From positions 46,740-110,739 of the forward strand of contig NZ_CABFMN010000011.1 of assembly GCF_901875635.1 (NCBI RefSeq): DNA of 64,000 nt, read 5' to 3'. This stretch comes from Xylophilus ampelinus. GTDB taxonomy: Bacteria > Pseudomonadota > Gammaproteobacteria > Burkholderiales > Burkholderiaceae_C. Shown here one piece after another: positions 9,501 through 20,759 of this stretch (its first letter is position 1; each line of letters opens with the position of its first letter). Under the pieces are notes generated by a model that had not been told where the DNA came from, did no database searches, and saw nothing but the letters and a program-made list of their open reading frames with translations. The translations under genes and the position numbers were made by a program.

Positions 9501-10270
9501 GCACCACGCGCCACGAGCTGCTGCACGCCTTCGACCTGCTGCTGGCGCCCGAGCGCTTTCGCGATTACGGCCCCAACGGCCTACAGGTCGAGGGCCGCAC
9601 CACGGTGCGCAAGATCGTCTCCGGCGTGACCGCAAGCCGGGCGCTGATCGAGGCGGCGATCCGCGCCGAGGCCGACGCCATCTTCGTGCACCACGGCCTC
9701 TTCTGGCGCGGCCAGGACGGCCGCGTCACCGGTTGGATGAGGCAGCGCCTGGGCCTCCTGCTGGGCGACGACGTGAACCTCTTCGCGTACCACCTGCCGC
9801 TGGACGCGCACCCTGAGCTGGGCAACAACGCACAGTTGGGCCTGCAACTGGGCCTGGTGGCCGAATCGGGGGCCGAAGGGCGCTTCGGCGAGCAGTCGCT
9901 GGGCTTCATCGGCAGGCGGGCGGACGGCGCGCCCTTTTCCAGCGCGGGTGCGTTGGCCGCGCACGTCGAACAAGTGCTGAAACGGCCTGTAACGCTTGTG
10001 GGGCCTGCGCAAGGTGCTATAAAAAAGATAGCGTGGTGCACGGGCGGCGCGCAAGGCTACTTCGAAGCCGCCATCGCGGCAGGGGCGGATGCTTTCCTCA
10101 CGGGAGAGATCTCCGAACCCCAGGCCCATTACGCGCGTGAGATGGGCGTGGCCTTCCTCGCCTGCGGGCACCATGCGACCGAGCGCTACGGCGCACCCGC
10201 CGTGGCCGGCCATGTGGCGGCGCAACTCGGGCTGGTGCACGAGTTCATCGACATCGACAACCCGGCGTGA
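9497..10270 (+). CDS. Nif3-like dinuclear metal-centre protein (YbgI/DUF34 family)
   Basis: A 257-residue protein of the Nif3 family, which forms toroidal hexamers with a two-metal site; its reaction is unknown. Metal ligands are visible in FVHHGLFW (His65, His66), in the ACGHHATERYG motif near the C-terminus and in the GEIS segment. The start overlaps the MFS stop (ATGA), and its stop overlaps the GTG of pdxA, so the three are translationally linked. Residues about 164-179 (PVTLVGPAQGAIKKIA) are encoded by repeat copy B, in frame, in the linker before the second half of the fold. Confidence 0.9.
   Translation: MSTTRHELLHAFDLLLAPERFRDYGPNGLQVEGRTTVRKIVSGVTASRALIEAAIRAEADAIFVHHGLFWRGQDGRVTGWMRQRLGLLLGDDVNLFAYHLPLDAHPELGNNAQLGLQLGLVAESGAEGRFGEQSLGFIGRRADGAPFSSAGALAAHVEQVLKRPVTLVGPAQGAIKKIAWCTGGAQGYFEAAIAAGADAFLTGEISEPQAHYAREMGVAFLACGHHATERYGAPAVAGHVAAQLGLVHEFIDIDNPA
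9988..10033 (-). repeat. two-hairpin dispersed repeat, copy B (inside nif3)
   Basis: GCTAT at 10016-10020 pairs with ATAGC at 10028-10032, preceded by a degraded GC-rich arm (ACGCTTGTGGGG...GCGCAAG). It sits wholly within the Nif3 coding frame without breaking it. Confidence 0.6.
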
Positions 10271-11331
10271 CGGCTCCATCCGTGAACCTCGAGCGCCTGC
10301 CCATCGCCGTCACGATCGGCGACCCGGCCGGCATCGGGCCGGAGATCATCGCCAAGGCCTGGCGCGACGCGCCCGAACTGATGCGCGGCTGCTTCGTCGC
10401 CGGCGATGTCGGCACGATGCGCCGGGCCGCACAGGCCTTGGTCGCCCCGGGCTCGTTGGCCATGCCGGTGGCGGTGCTCGAGGCTGCTGCCCAGGCCTGG
10501 GATGTGCCGCCGCGTTGCGTGCCGGTGCTCCAGGTGGTGGAGGCGCCGGACGAGCTGGAGATCGGCCGCGTGAGTGCTGCGGCCGGACGCGTGGCCGGCG
10601 ACGCGGTCGTCTGGGCCGCCCGCGCGGCCTTGCGCGCCGAGATCGCCGCGCTGGTGACCGCCCCGCTGCACAAGGAGGCCCTGGCTGCGGCCGGTTTTCC
10701 GTACCCTGGCCACACCGAACTGTTGCAGGCCGAAGCCGCGGCGCATCTCGGCCGTGCGGTGGCCGACGTACCGGTGCGCATGATGCTGGCCAACGACGAG
10801 TTGCGCACCGTGCTCGTCAGCATCCACATGGGCTTGCGGCAGGCCATCGACACGCTGGACACCTCGGGCGTGCTGCAGACCCTCCGCATCGCCCACCAGG
10901 CGCTGTCGGCCATGCTCGGCGCGCCGCCGCGCATCGGCGTGGCGGGCCTGAACCCGCATGCGGGCGAGGGCGGCCTCTTCGGCCGCGAGGACCTGGACAT
11001 CATCGCCCCGGCCATTGCGGCCGCGCGGGCCGAGGGCATCCGGGCCGACGGGCCGCATGCGCCCGACACCGTGTTCATGCGGGCCCGGGCGCGCGGGGGC
11101 CGGCCGGGCGAGTTCGACGTGGTGATCGCGATGTACCACGACCAGGGATTGATCCCCGTCAAATACCTCGGGGTGGAGCAGGGCGTCAACGTGACGCTGG
11201 GGCTGCCGCTGGTGCGCACCAGCCCCGATCACGGCACCGCCTTCGACATCGCCGGACAGGGCGTTGCCGATGCGAGCAGCCTGCTCGCGGCGGTGCGCAT
11301 GGCGCGTGCGCTCTCGGCGCACGCGGGCTGA
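10267..11331 (+). CDS. pdxA: 4-hydroxythreonine-4-phosphate dehydrogenase PdxA
   Basis: A 354-residue NAD-dependent enzyme that oxidises 4-phosphohydroxy-L-threonine in the DXP-dependent route to pyridoxal phosphate. Family blocks are present in order: VTIGDPAGIGPEI, TAPLHKEAL, GHTELL (metal His), GLNPHAGEGG, AMYHDQGLIPVK and TSPDHGTAFDIAG. The start is GTG, in a GTGA overlap with the preceding stop. Length is slightly above the usual 330. Its stop lies 1 nt from the stop of convergent mscL. Confidence 0.95.
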   Translation: MTAPSVNLERLPIAVTIGDPAGIGPEIIAKAWRDAPELMRGCFVAGDVGTMRRAAQALVAPGSLAMPVAVLEAAAQAWDVPPRCVPVLQVVEAPDELEIGRVSAAAGRVAGDAVVWAARAALRAEIAALVTAPLHKEALAAAGFPYPGHTELLQAEAAAHLGRAVADVPVRMMLANDELRTVLVSIHMGLRQAIDTLDTSGVLQTLRIAHQALSAMLGAPPRIGVAGLNPHAGEGGLFGREDLDIIAPAIAAARAEGIRADGPHAPDTVFMRARARGGRPGEFDVVIAMYHDQGLIPVKYLGVEQGVNVTLGLPLVRTSPDHGTAFDIAGQGVADASSLLAAVRMARALSAHAG

Positions 11332-11332
11332 A

Positions 11333-11761
11333 TCAGGGGCGCTTGAGGCTGTCGCGGATCTCGCGCAGCAGCACGATGTCTTCCGGCGGCGCGGCCGGCG
11401 CCGGCGCGGCTTCCTCGGTACGGCGCAGGCGGTTGATCTGCTTGATCATCAGGAAGATCACGAACGCCAGGATGATGAAGTTCACCAGGATGGTGATGAA
11501 GTTGCCGTAGGCCAGCACGGGCACGCCGGCCTTCTTGAGATCGGCCAGGTTGTTGGCCACGCCGGCCGGGATCGAGCCCAGCACGATGTAGAGGTTGGAG
11601 AAGTCCAGCTTGCCGAACACCAGGCCGACGATAGGCATGATGATGTCGGCGACCAGCGAATCGACGATCTTGCCGAAGGCGCCGCCGATGATCACGCCGA
11701 CGGCCAGGTCGACCACGTTGCCCTTGACGGCGAATTCGCGAAATTCCTTGAAAAAGCTCAT
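11333..11761 (-). CDS. mscL: large-conductance mechanosensitive channel MscL
   Basis: A 142-residue channel that opens under membrane tension during hypo-osmotic shock. The N-terminal [20 protein letters not shown] and the pore-lining [20 protein letters not shown] helix are typical. The second helix ([20 protein letters not shown]) and a basic C-terminal helix follow. It is convergent with pdxA with essentially no gap, so no separate terminator is visible. Confidence 0.97.
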   Translation of the reverse strand: MSFFKEFREFAVKGNVVDLAVGVIIGGAFGKIVDSLVADIIMPIVGLVFGKLDFSNLYIVLGSIPAGVANNLADLKKAGVPVLAYGNFITILVNFIILAFVIFLMIKQINRLRRTEEAAPAPAAPPEDIVLLREIRDSLKRP

Positions 11762-11850
11762 TCGAATGCCTCGTGCGGTGCGTCGGAAGTGGGCGTGAGT
11801 ATAGGGGTCGACCCTGGGTCGACCGGGCTGTCGCGCAGGGGCGTGTCGCG

Positions 11851-11880
11851 TTGAAGTCGCCGAATACGCTCCGCTACAAT
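11851..11880 (+). promoter_or_regulatory. petABC promoter
   Basis: TTGAAG (11851-11856) and TACAAT (11875-11880) are separated by 18 bp. This is the best sigma70-type match in the window, and it lies 42 nt before the petA start. Confidence 0.65.
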
Positions 11881-11922
11881 CTTGGGTTGACCCTGCAAGC
11901 CATAAGTACTTCGAGGAACCCC

Positions 11923-12537
11923 ATGAGTGACATCCCGGTCGGCCCGCAAAGGATCGATAGCAGCAAGCGGACATGGTTGATCGCATCCGGCTGTGCCGGG
12001 GCTGTGGGGGGTGTGGCAACGGCCATTCCCTTCGTGAGTACCTTCGAGCCTTCGGAGCGCGCCAAGGCAGCGGGCGCTCCGGTCGAGGTGGACATCGGCG
12101 GCCTGCAGGTCGGCGAGAAGCTCACCGTCGAATGGCGTGGCAAGCCGGTGTGGATCCTGAAGCGTTCGCCCGCGCAGATCGCCGAGCTGCCCAAGCTGGA
12201 CCCGCAACTGGCCGATCCCGAGTCCAAGCGCAATCCGGCCGAGTTCACTCCCAAGTACGCCCAGAACGAGAACCGCTCGATCAAGCCCGAGGTGCTGGTC
12301 GTCGTCGGCATCTGCACGCACCTGGGCTGCTCGCCCACCGACAAGCTGCAGGCCGGTCCGCAGCCCTCGCTGCCCGATGACTGGAAGGGCGGCTTCCTGT
12401 GCCCCTGCCACGGCTCGACCTTCGACCTGGCCGGCCGCGTGTTCAAGAACAAGCCCGCACCGGACAACCTGCCGGTGCCCCCTCACAAGTACCTGTCCGA
12501 CACGCGCCTGCTGATCGGCGAAGACGGCAACGCCTGA
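11923..12537 (+). CDS. petA: ubiquinol-cytochrome c reductase iron-sulfur subunit (Rieske)
   Basis: A 204-residue Rieske protein of the cytochrome bc1 complex. One N-terminal membrane anchor (about residues 17-40) precedes the soluble domain. The [2Fe-2S] ligands lie in CTHLGC and CPCHGS. Bacterial Rieske proteins are usually exported folded by Tat; here only a Ser-Ser-Lys-Arg-Thr stretch precedes the anchor rather than a full RR motif. First gene of petABC. Confidence 0.96.
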   Translation: MSDIPVGPQRIDSSKRTWLIASGCAGAVGGVATAIPFVSTFEPSERAKAAGAPVEVDIGGLQVGEKLTVEWRGKPVWILKRSPAQIAELPKLDPQLADPESKRNPAEFTPKYAQNENRSIKPEVLVVVGICTHLGCSPTDKLQAGPQPSLPDDWKGGFLCPCHGSTFDLAGRVFKNKPAPDNLPVPPHKYLSDTRLLIGEDGNA

Positions 12538-12550
12538 GGGGAGCGCGCAG

Positions 12551-13951
12551 ATGGCTGAATTCAAGGAAATCTCCCCCAACGCACCCACCGGCGAGAAGCT
12601 GCTGAATTGGGTCGACAACCGCTTCCCGCTGACCAAGCTGTGGAACGATCAGTGGGGCAAGTACTACGCGCCGAAGAACTTCAACTTCTGGTACATCTTC
12701 GGCTCGCTGGCGATGCTGGTGCTGGTCATCCAGATCGTCACCGGCATCTTCCTCGTGATGCATTACAAGCCCGACGCGCAGCTCGCCTTCGCCTCGGTCG
12801 AGTACATCATGCGCGACGTGCCGTGGGGCTGGCTCATCCGGTACATGCACTCGACGGGCGCCTCGGCCTTCTTCGTCGTCGTTTACCTGCACATGTTCCG
12901 CGGCCTCATCTACGGCAGCTACCGCAAGCCGCGCGAGCTGATCTGGATCTTCGGCTGCGCGATCTTCCTGTGCCTCATGGCCGAAGCCTTCATGGGCTAC
13001 CTGCTGCCCTGGGGCCAGATGTCGTACTGGGGCGCACAGGTGATCGTGAACCTGTTCTCTGCCATTCCCTTCGTCGGCCCCGATCTGGCCCTGCTGATTC
13101 GTGGTGACTACGTCGTGAGCGATGCGACGCTGAACCGCTTCTTCAGCTTCCACGTCATCGCCGTGCCGCTGGTGCTGCTCGGCTTGGTGGTGGCCCACCT
13201 GATCGCGCTGCACGAAGTGGGTTCGAACAACCCCGACGGCATCGAGATCAAGGCCAACCGCGGCCCCGACGGCCACCCGCTGGACGGCATTCCCTCGCAC
13301 CCGTACTACACGGTGCACGACATCTTCGGCGTGGTGGTGTTCCTCACCATCTTCTCGGCCGTGATCTTCTTCGCGCCCGAGGCCGGCGGCTACTTCCTGG
13401 AGTACAACAACTTCATTCCGGCCGACTCGCTGAAGACGCCCAACCACATCGCCCCGGTGTGGTACTTCACGCCCTTCTACTCGATGCTGCGCGCCATCAC
13501 GACCGAGATGATGTACGTGCTCATCGCCTGCGTGGTCGGCGCTGCCGCCTTCGCGGTGATCAAGACGCGCCTGCCGAGCTTCCTGAAGGCGGTCGTCGTG
13601 GTCGTGGCCGTGGGCGTTGCGGCGATGATGCTGTCGATCGACGCCAAGTTCTGGGGCGTGGTCGTCATGGGCGGCGCTGTGATCATCCTGTTCTTCCTGC
13701 CCTGGCTGGACCACAGCCCGGTGAAGTCGATCCGTTACCGTCCGGGCTGGCACAAGTACCTCTACGGCATCTTCGTGATCAACTTCGTGGTGCTGGCCTA
13801 CCTCGGCGTGCAGCCGCCGTCGCCGATCGGCGAGCGCGTGTCGCAGGTCGGGACGCTCTTCTACTTCGGCTTCTTCCTGCTGATGCCCTGGTGGAGCCGT
13901 CTGGGCGAGCCCAAGCCCGTTCCCGAACGCGTGACCTTCGCCGCGCACTGA
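12551..13951 (+). CDS. petB: cytochrome b subunit of bc1 complex
   Basis: A 466-residue multi-helix membrane protein that carries two b hemes and the quinol oxidation and reduction sites. Heme-binding histidines lie in MHSTGASAFFVVVYLHMFRG and in FHVIAVPLVLLGLVVAHLI. The Qo-site signature appears as PWGQMSYWGAQ, with the PEW-equivalent region around APVWYFTPFYSML. It starts 13 nt after petA and is followed by petC. Confidence 0.97.
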   Translation: MAEFKEISPNAPTGEKLLNWVDNRFPLTKLWNDQWGKYYAPKNFNFWYIFGSLAMLVLVIQIVTGIFLVMHYKPDAQLAFASVEYIMRDVPWGWLIRYMHSTGASAFFVVVYLHMFRGLIYGSYRKPRELIWIFGCAIFLCLMAEAFMGYLLPWGQMSYWGAQVIVNLFSAIPFVGPDLALLIRGDYVVSDATLNRFFSFHVIAVPLVLLGLVVAHLIALHEVGSNNPDGIEIKANRGPDGHPLDGIPSHPYYTVHDIFGVVVFLTIFSAVIFFAPEAGGYFLEYNNFIPADSLKTPNHIAPVWYFTPFYSMLRAITTEMMYVLIACVVGAAAFAVIKTRLPSFLKAVVVVVAVGVAAMMLSIDAKFWGVVVMGGAVIILFFLPWLDHSPVKSIRYRPGWHKYLYGIFVINFVVLAYLGVQPPSPIGERVSQVGTLFYFGFFLLMPWWSRLGEPKPVPERVTFAAH

Positions 13952-13968
13952 TCCGGGAGCCGACCACA

Positions 13969-14724
13969 ATGAAAAAACTGATCCTCACGTTGATCGCGGC
14001 GCTCGGCATCGTCACGGGTGCGCAGGCGGCCGAAGGCGGTATCGCCTGGGACAAGGCGCCCAACCGCACGAACGACCTGGCGTCGCTGCAGAACGGTGCC
14101 AAGCTGTTCGTCAACTACTGCCTCAACTGCCACTCTGCGGCGTTCATGCGCTACAACCGGCTGCAGGACATCGGCCTGACCGAGCAGCAGATCAAGGACA
14201 ACCTTCTGTTCACGACCGACAAGGTCGGCGAGACCATGAAGGCGAACATCGAGCCGCGCCAGGCCAAGGAATGGTTCGGCGGCGTGCCGCCCGACCTGAC
14301 CCTGGTGGCGCGTTCGCGCGCCGGCCACGGCGGCACGGGCGCCGACTACCTCTACACCTACTTGCGCACCTTCTATCGCGACGACACCAAGGCCACAGGC
14401 TGGAACAACCTCGCGTTCCCCAGCGTGGCCATGCCCAACGTGCTGTGGGAGTTGCAGGGCGACCGCCGCCCGGTGTACGACAAGGTGGAGCAGCACGGCC
14501 ACGAGACCGAGGTGCTCAAAGGCTGGGAGCAAGTGACGCCCGGCACGATGACGCCGCTGCAGTTCGACCAGGCCGTCGGTGACCTGGTGAACTACATGCA
14601 ATGGATGGCCGAGCCGGCACAGAACACGCGCATCCGCGTGGGCGTGTGGGTGCTGCTGTTCCTGGCGATGGCCCTGGTGTTCGTCTGGCGCCTGAATGCG
14701 GCGTATTGGAAAGAAGTGAAATAG
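13969..14724 (+). CDS. petC: cytochrome c1 of bc1 complex
   Basis: A 251-residue precursor. The N-terminal signal peptide (MKKLILTLIAALGIVTGAQA) is followed by the heme-attachment motif CLNCH and the axial-ligand region FPSVAMPNVLWE. A C-terminal membrane anchor (about 226-245) holds the domain in the periplasm. It is the last gene of petABC, and a strong terminator follows 42 nt downstream. Confidence 0.96.
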   Translation: MKKLILTLIAALGIVTGAQAAEGGIAWDKAPNRTNDLASLQNGAKLFVNYCLNCHSAAFMRYNRLQDIGLTEQQIKDNLLFTTDKVGETMKANIEPRQAKEWFGGVPPDLTLVARSRAGHGGTGADYLYTYLRTFYRDDTKATGWNNLAFPSVAMPNVLWELQGDRRPVYDKVEQHGHETEVLKGWEQVTPGTMTPLQFDQAVGDLVNYMQWMAEPAQNTRIRVGVWVLLFLAMALVFVWRLNAAYWKEVK

Positions 14725-14766
14725 ATGCGAGCGCGGTCCGCTGGCCGGACCCGCGTCCTTCCTCGG

Positions 14767-14800
14767 GAGTGGGATGCCATCCATGCATCCCACTCTTTTT
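14767..14800 (+). terminator. rho-independent terminator after petABC
   Basis: A perfect 11-bp stem (GAGTGGGATGC with GCATCCCACTC), a 7-nt loop and a run of five T. It stands only 22 nt before the sspA start, so sspA must either be read through it or use a very compact promoter. Confidence 0.9.
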
Positions 14801-14821
14801 GATTTTTAGGAGCCTTTCGCC

Positions 14822-15433
14822 ATGATGGTGCTGTATTCCGGAACGACCTGTCCCTTCTCCCACCGATGCCGCTTCGTGCTGTTCGAGAAGGGCATGGACT
14901 TCGAGATCCGCGATGTCGACCTGTACAACAAGCCTGAAGACATCAGCGTGATGAACCCGTACGGCCAGGTGCCGATCCTGGTCGAGCGCGACCTGATCCT
15001 GTACGAGTCGAACATCATCAACGAGTACATCGACGAGCGCTTCCCGCACCCGCAGCTCATGCCCGGCGACCCGGTCGACCGTGCGCGCGTGCGCCTGTTC
15101 CTGCTCAACTTCGAGAAGGAGCTCTTCGTCCACGTGTCGACGCTGGAGAACCGCAGTGCCAAGGGCAACGACAAGGCGCTCGAAAAAGCTCGCTCGCACA
15201 TCCGCGACCGCCTGACGCAGCTGGCGCCGGTGTTCCTCAAGAACAAGTACATGCTGGGCGAAAACTTCTCGATGCTCGACGTCGCGATCGCGCCGCTGCT
15301 GTGGCGCCTCGACTACTACGGCATCGACCTGAGCAAGAACGCTGCCCCGCTGCTGAAGTACGCCGAGCGCATCTTCTCGCGCCCCGCGTACATCGAGGCG
15401 CTGACGCCTTCCGAAAAGGTGATGCGCAAGTAA
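14822..15433 (+). CDS. sspA: stringent starvation protein A (GST-fold)
   Basis: A 203-residue protein with a thioredoxin-like N-terminal domain (LYSGTTCPFSHRCRFVLFEK) and an all-alpha C-terminal domain, as in SspA. In E. coli SspA binds RNA polymerase and modulates starvation and acid-stress genes. The GST fold without clear enzymatic residues fits this role. A TAGGAG ribosome-binding site lies just before the ATG, directly after the petABC terminator. sspB follows 31 nt downstream. Confidence 0.92.
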   Translation: MMVLYSGTTCPFSHRCRFVLFEKGMDFEIRDVDLYNKPEDISVMNPYGQVPILVERDLILYESNIINEYIDERFPHPQLMPGDPVDRARVRLFLLNFEKELFVHVSTLENRSAKGNDKALEKARSHIRDRLTQLAPVFLKNKYMLGENFSMLDVAIAPLLWRLDYYGIDLSKNAAPLLKYAERIFSRPAYIEALTPSEKVMRK

Positions 15434-15464
15434 TCCGTCCGATCGAGCCGTCTTCGCTGCCACC

Positions 15465-15992
15465 ATGATCAACGCACTCGAGTCGTCTTCGCTGCGGCCC
15501 TACCTCATCCGTGCCCTGTACGAATGGTGCACCGATCACGGGTTCACGCCCTACGTGGCGGTGCAGGTCGACGAGTCGGTGCAGGTACCGCGCGAGTACG
15601 TCAAGAACGGCGAGATCGTGCTCAACATCAGCTACGACGCCACCAGTGCGTTGAAGCTGGGCAACGAGTTCATCGAGTTCAAGGCCCGCTTCGCGGGCAC
15701 GGCGCGCGACATCCTCGTGCCCGTGGGCCGCGTGGTGGCCATCTATGCGCGCGAGAGCGGGCAGGGCATGGCCTTTTCCGCGCCGGTGCCGGCCGAGGCG
15801 ACCACTGCGGCCAAGGCATCGCCGCTGCGGGATGCCTTGCGCGGCAACAGCGATGGCGAGGCCCGCGTCGTGCACCTCGTCACCGACGGCGAGGAGACCG
15901 CGGCCGTCGATGCCCCGTCCGGAGCGCCAGACGACGAGCCGCCACGTCCGTCGGGCGGCGGCTCGCGCCCCGCGCTCAAGCGCGTCAAGTAG
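15465..15992 (+). CDS. sspB: ClpXP specificity-enhancing factor SspB
   Basis: A 175-residue adaptor that tethers ssrA-tagged proteins to ClpXP. The folded domain (about 1-110) opens with SSLRPYLIRALYEWC. A long Ala/Gly/Pro-rich linker follows, and the C-terminus ends in RPALKRVK, which matches the known ClpX-binding tail. Pairing with sspA is the usual proteobacterial order. Confidence 0.94.
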   Translation: MINALESSSLRPYLIRALYEWCTDHGFTPYVAVQVDESVQVPREYVKNGEIVLNISYDATSALKLGNEFIEFKARFAGTARDILVPVGRVVAIYARESGQGMAFSAPVPAEATTAAKASPLRDALRGNSDGEARVVHLVTDGEETAAVDAPSGAPDDEPPRPSGGGSRPALKRVK

Positions 15993-16030
15993 CCGCGCCT
16001 CCTTGAAGTGGATGGTCAACGGCCGCTGGC

Positions 16031-16036
16031 TAGAAT
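16031..16036 (+). promoter_or_regulatory. -10 box of tRNA-Thr
   Basis: TAGAAT lies 9 nt before the mature 5' end of the tRNA. A TTGAAG at 16003-16008 is too far away (22 nt) to be an ideal -35 box. Confidence 0.45.
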
Positions 16037-16045
16037 CCGCATCGC

Positions 16046-16121
16046 GCCGCTTTAGCTCAGTTGGTAGAGCACCCGCCTTGTAAGCGGTAGGTCGTCAGTT
16101 CGATTCCGACAAGCGGCACCA
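16046..16121 (+). tRNA. tRNA-Thr (anticodon UGU)
   Basis: The 7-bp acceptor stem (GCCGCTT with AAGCGGC), D-arm (GCTCAGTTGGTAGAGC), TGT anticodon in a CTTGTAA loop, T-arm with TTCGATTC and an encoded CCA end are all present. The top pair of the anticodon stem is a C-U mismatch. It reads ACA and, by wobble, other Thr codons. Confidence 0.95.
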
Positions 16122-16143
16122 TCTCCCGCCCCATCGGCACTCC

Positions 16144-16449
16144 TCAGGTCCGGCCCTGCACCTTGATGCGGATGGCCGTCACCTCCCACCCCGTCGTCCG
16201 CAGGTGCGCCAGCAGCATCGGGCTCATCTGGCGCAGCTTGGCCGCGACCGCGTTGCCCTTGACGAGGACGCACCAGCTGCCGTCCTCGCTGGGGCCGGCC
16301 TGCAGGGCCCCTCGCATCTCAGCCGGCAGCAGCGGCAGGATGGCCTGCAGGCGCATCTGCCCGTCCCGCGCGCGCGCCATCAGGCTGGCCAGCGTGGGCG
16401 ATTCCTCGCTGGCCTGCTGCAGGGTGAAAGCTTGGGAGCGGCGGGTCAT
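16144..16449 (-). CDS. DUF721/DciA-like protein
   Basis: A 101-residue protein with the small DUF721 fold: an N-terminal helix region, then SWCVLVKGNAVAAKLRQM and LAHLRTTGWEVTAIRIKVQ. DciA-family proteins load the replicative helicase DnaB in bacteria lacking DnaC/DnaI. Its position beside secA is typical for betaproteobacteria. It is short for the family, so a full helicase-loading role is inferred only. Its start is divergent from secA. Confidence 0.7.
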   Translation of the reverse strand: MTRRSQAFTLQQASEESPTLASLMARARDGQMRLQAILPLLPAEMRGALQAGPSEDGSWCVLVKGNAVAAKLRQMSPMLLAHLRTTGWEVTAIRIKVQGRT

Positions 16450-16479
16450 GGGGCTCTGAAGGGCGAAGGCGAGGCGGTC

Positions 16480-16485
16480 TAAAAT
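16480..16485 (+). promoter_or_regulatory. possible -10 box of secA
   Basis: TAAAAT lies about 190 nt before the secA start. If used, it gives a long 5' leader (roughly 16492-16672) that could hold a control element. No secM-like gene is evident. Confidence 0.35.
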
Positions 16486-16672
16486 GGTCGATTCATCGGC
16501 GAAGGCGCCGGTGGGGCCTGCCTGGTCGACGCCCGGGATGTGCCGAACCCGCTTCGGTGCGTCCGGGCCGGTGCCCTTGCATCGGCGGCTGGCGTGCCCA
16601 ACTCATTCACCTTATCTTAGGCTCTTCGACCTGCCTGGCCTGCATCCGCAAGCTTGTGCCGATCCCGCATCC

Positions 16673-19450
<2,778 letters not shown>

Positions 19451-19488
19451 ACCGACCTTCCTCCATTCTTCCCAGGCCGACGACGACC

Positions 19489-20718
19489 ATGCCCGTTCAT
19501 CTCTCGCCCCCGGATCCCGCCAGCCTCCATCCCGTCGCCGGCGTGCGCATCGGCGTCGCCGAGGCCGGCGTGCGCAAGGCCAACCGCAAGGACCTCACGG
19601 TGATGCTGCTCGACGAGGGCGCGGCCGTGGGTGGCGTGTTCACCCAGAACCGTTTCTGCGCCGCGCCGGTGCAGGTCTGCCGCGACCACCTGGCACGCGA
19701 CTTCGGCATCCGCGCCATCGTCATCAACACCGGCAATGCCAACGCGGGCACCGGTGCCGATGGCCTGGCCCGCGCGCGTTCCACCTGCATCGCGCTGGCG
19801 CGCAAGCTCGAGGTGGCGCCCGAGCAGATCCTGCCCTTCTCGACCGGCGTGATCATGGAGCCGCTGCCCACCGACCGCATCGAGGCGGCGCTGCCCGCGG
19901 CCCTGGCCGATGCGGCGCCCGACCACTGGGCGCGTGCCGCCGAAGGCATCATGACCACCGACACCGTGCCCAAGGCCTTCAGCCGGCAGGTGCAACTGGG
20001 CGGTGCCACGGTCACCATCACCGGCATCAGCAAGGGCGCCGGCATGATCCGCCCGAACATGGCCACGATGCTGGGCTTCCTGGCCACCGACGCGCGCATC
20101 GCCCCGGCGCTGATGCAGCCGCTGGCGCTGCGCCTGGCCGAAGGCTCCTTCAACCGCGTGACCATCGACGGCGACACCTCGACCAACGATTCCTTCGTGG
20201 TCATCGCCACCCAGAAGGCCGCGAACGCGGCCATCGATTCGCTCGACAGCGACGAGGGCCGGCAGTTGGTCGCGGCCATGGAAGCCGTGGCCCGCGACCT
20301 GGCCCAGGCCATCGTGCGCGACGGCGAAGGCGCCACCAAGTTCATCACCGTGCGTGTGGAAGGTGGGCGTGACGCCGCCGAGTGCCGCCAGGTCGCCTAC
20401 GCGATCGCGCATTCGCCGCTGGTCAAGACCGCCTTCTATGCCAGCGACCCGAACCTGGGCCGCATCCTCGCGGCCGTCGGGTACGCCGGCATCGCCGACC
20501 TCGACCAGACCGGCATCGAGCTGCACCTGGACGACGTGCACGTGGCCACCCAGGGCGGCCGCAATCCCACGTACCGCGAGGAAGACGGCCAGCGCGTGAT
20601 GAAACAGAGCGAGATCACCGTGCGCGTCGGCCTGGGCCGCGGCAGCGCGAGCGACACGGTCTGGACCTGCGACTTCAGCCACGACTACGTGTCGATCAAC
20701 GCCGATTACAGAAGCTGA
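19489..20718 (+). CDS. argJ: bifunctional glutamate N-acetyltransferase/N-acetylglutamate synthase ArgJ
   Basis: A 409-residue Ntn-type enzyme that moves the acetyl group from N-acetylornithine to glutamate in the cyclic arginine pathway, and may also use acetyl-CoA. The self-cleavage site is clear in [10 protein letters not shown], between Ala192 and Thr193; Thr193 becomes the nucleophile. TGNAN and STNDSF blocks are also present. It follows secA and precedes the DUF815 ATPase gene. Confidence 0.95.
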   Translation: MPVHLSPPDPASLHPVAGVRIGVAEAGVRKANRKDLTVMLLDEGAAVGGVFTQNRFCAAPVQVCRDHLARDFGIRAIVINTGNANAGTGADGLARARSTCIALARKLEVAPEQILPFSTGVIMEPLPTDRIEAALPAALADAAPDHWARAAEGIMTTDTVPKAFSRQVQLGGATVTITGISKGAGMIRPNMATMLGFLATDARIAPALMQPLALRLAEGSFNRVTIDGDTSTNDSFVVIATQKAANAAIDSLDSDEGRQLVAAMEAVARDLAQAIVRDGEGATKFITVRVEGGRDAAECRQVAYAIAHSPLVKTAFYASDPNLGRILAAVGYAGIADLDQTGIELHLDDVHVATQGGRNPTYREEDGQRVMKQSEITVRVGLGRGSASDTVWTCDFSHDYVSINADYRS

Positions 20719-20759
20719 GCGGCGCGCATGTCGCCGGCAGGCCCTGCATCGCCCGCTGC

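Noticed and set aside
11950..11972. ATCGATAGCAGCAAGCG inside petA, resembling the dispersed repeat
   Set aside because: The matching first arm and the GC-rich hairpin are missing, and the residues encoded fit the normal Rieske N-terminus. Probably chance.
16484..16672. In-frame 63-codon N-terminal extension of secA
   Set aside because: Its ATG overlaps a promoter-like box, and the sequence does not resemble any SecA N-terminus, whereas the start at 16673 is conserved.
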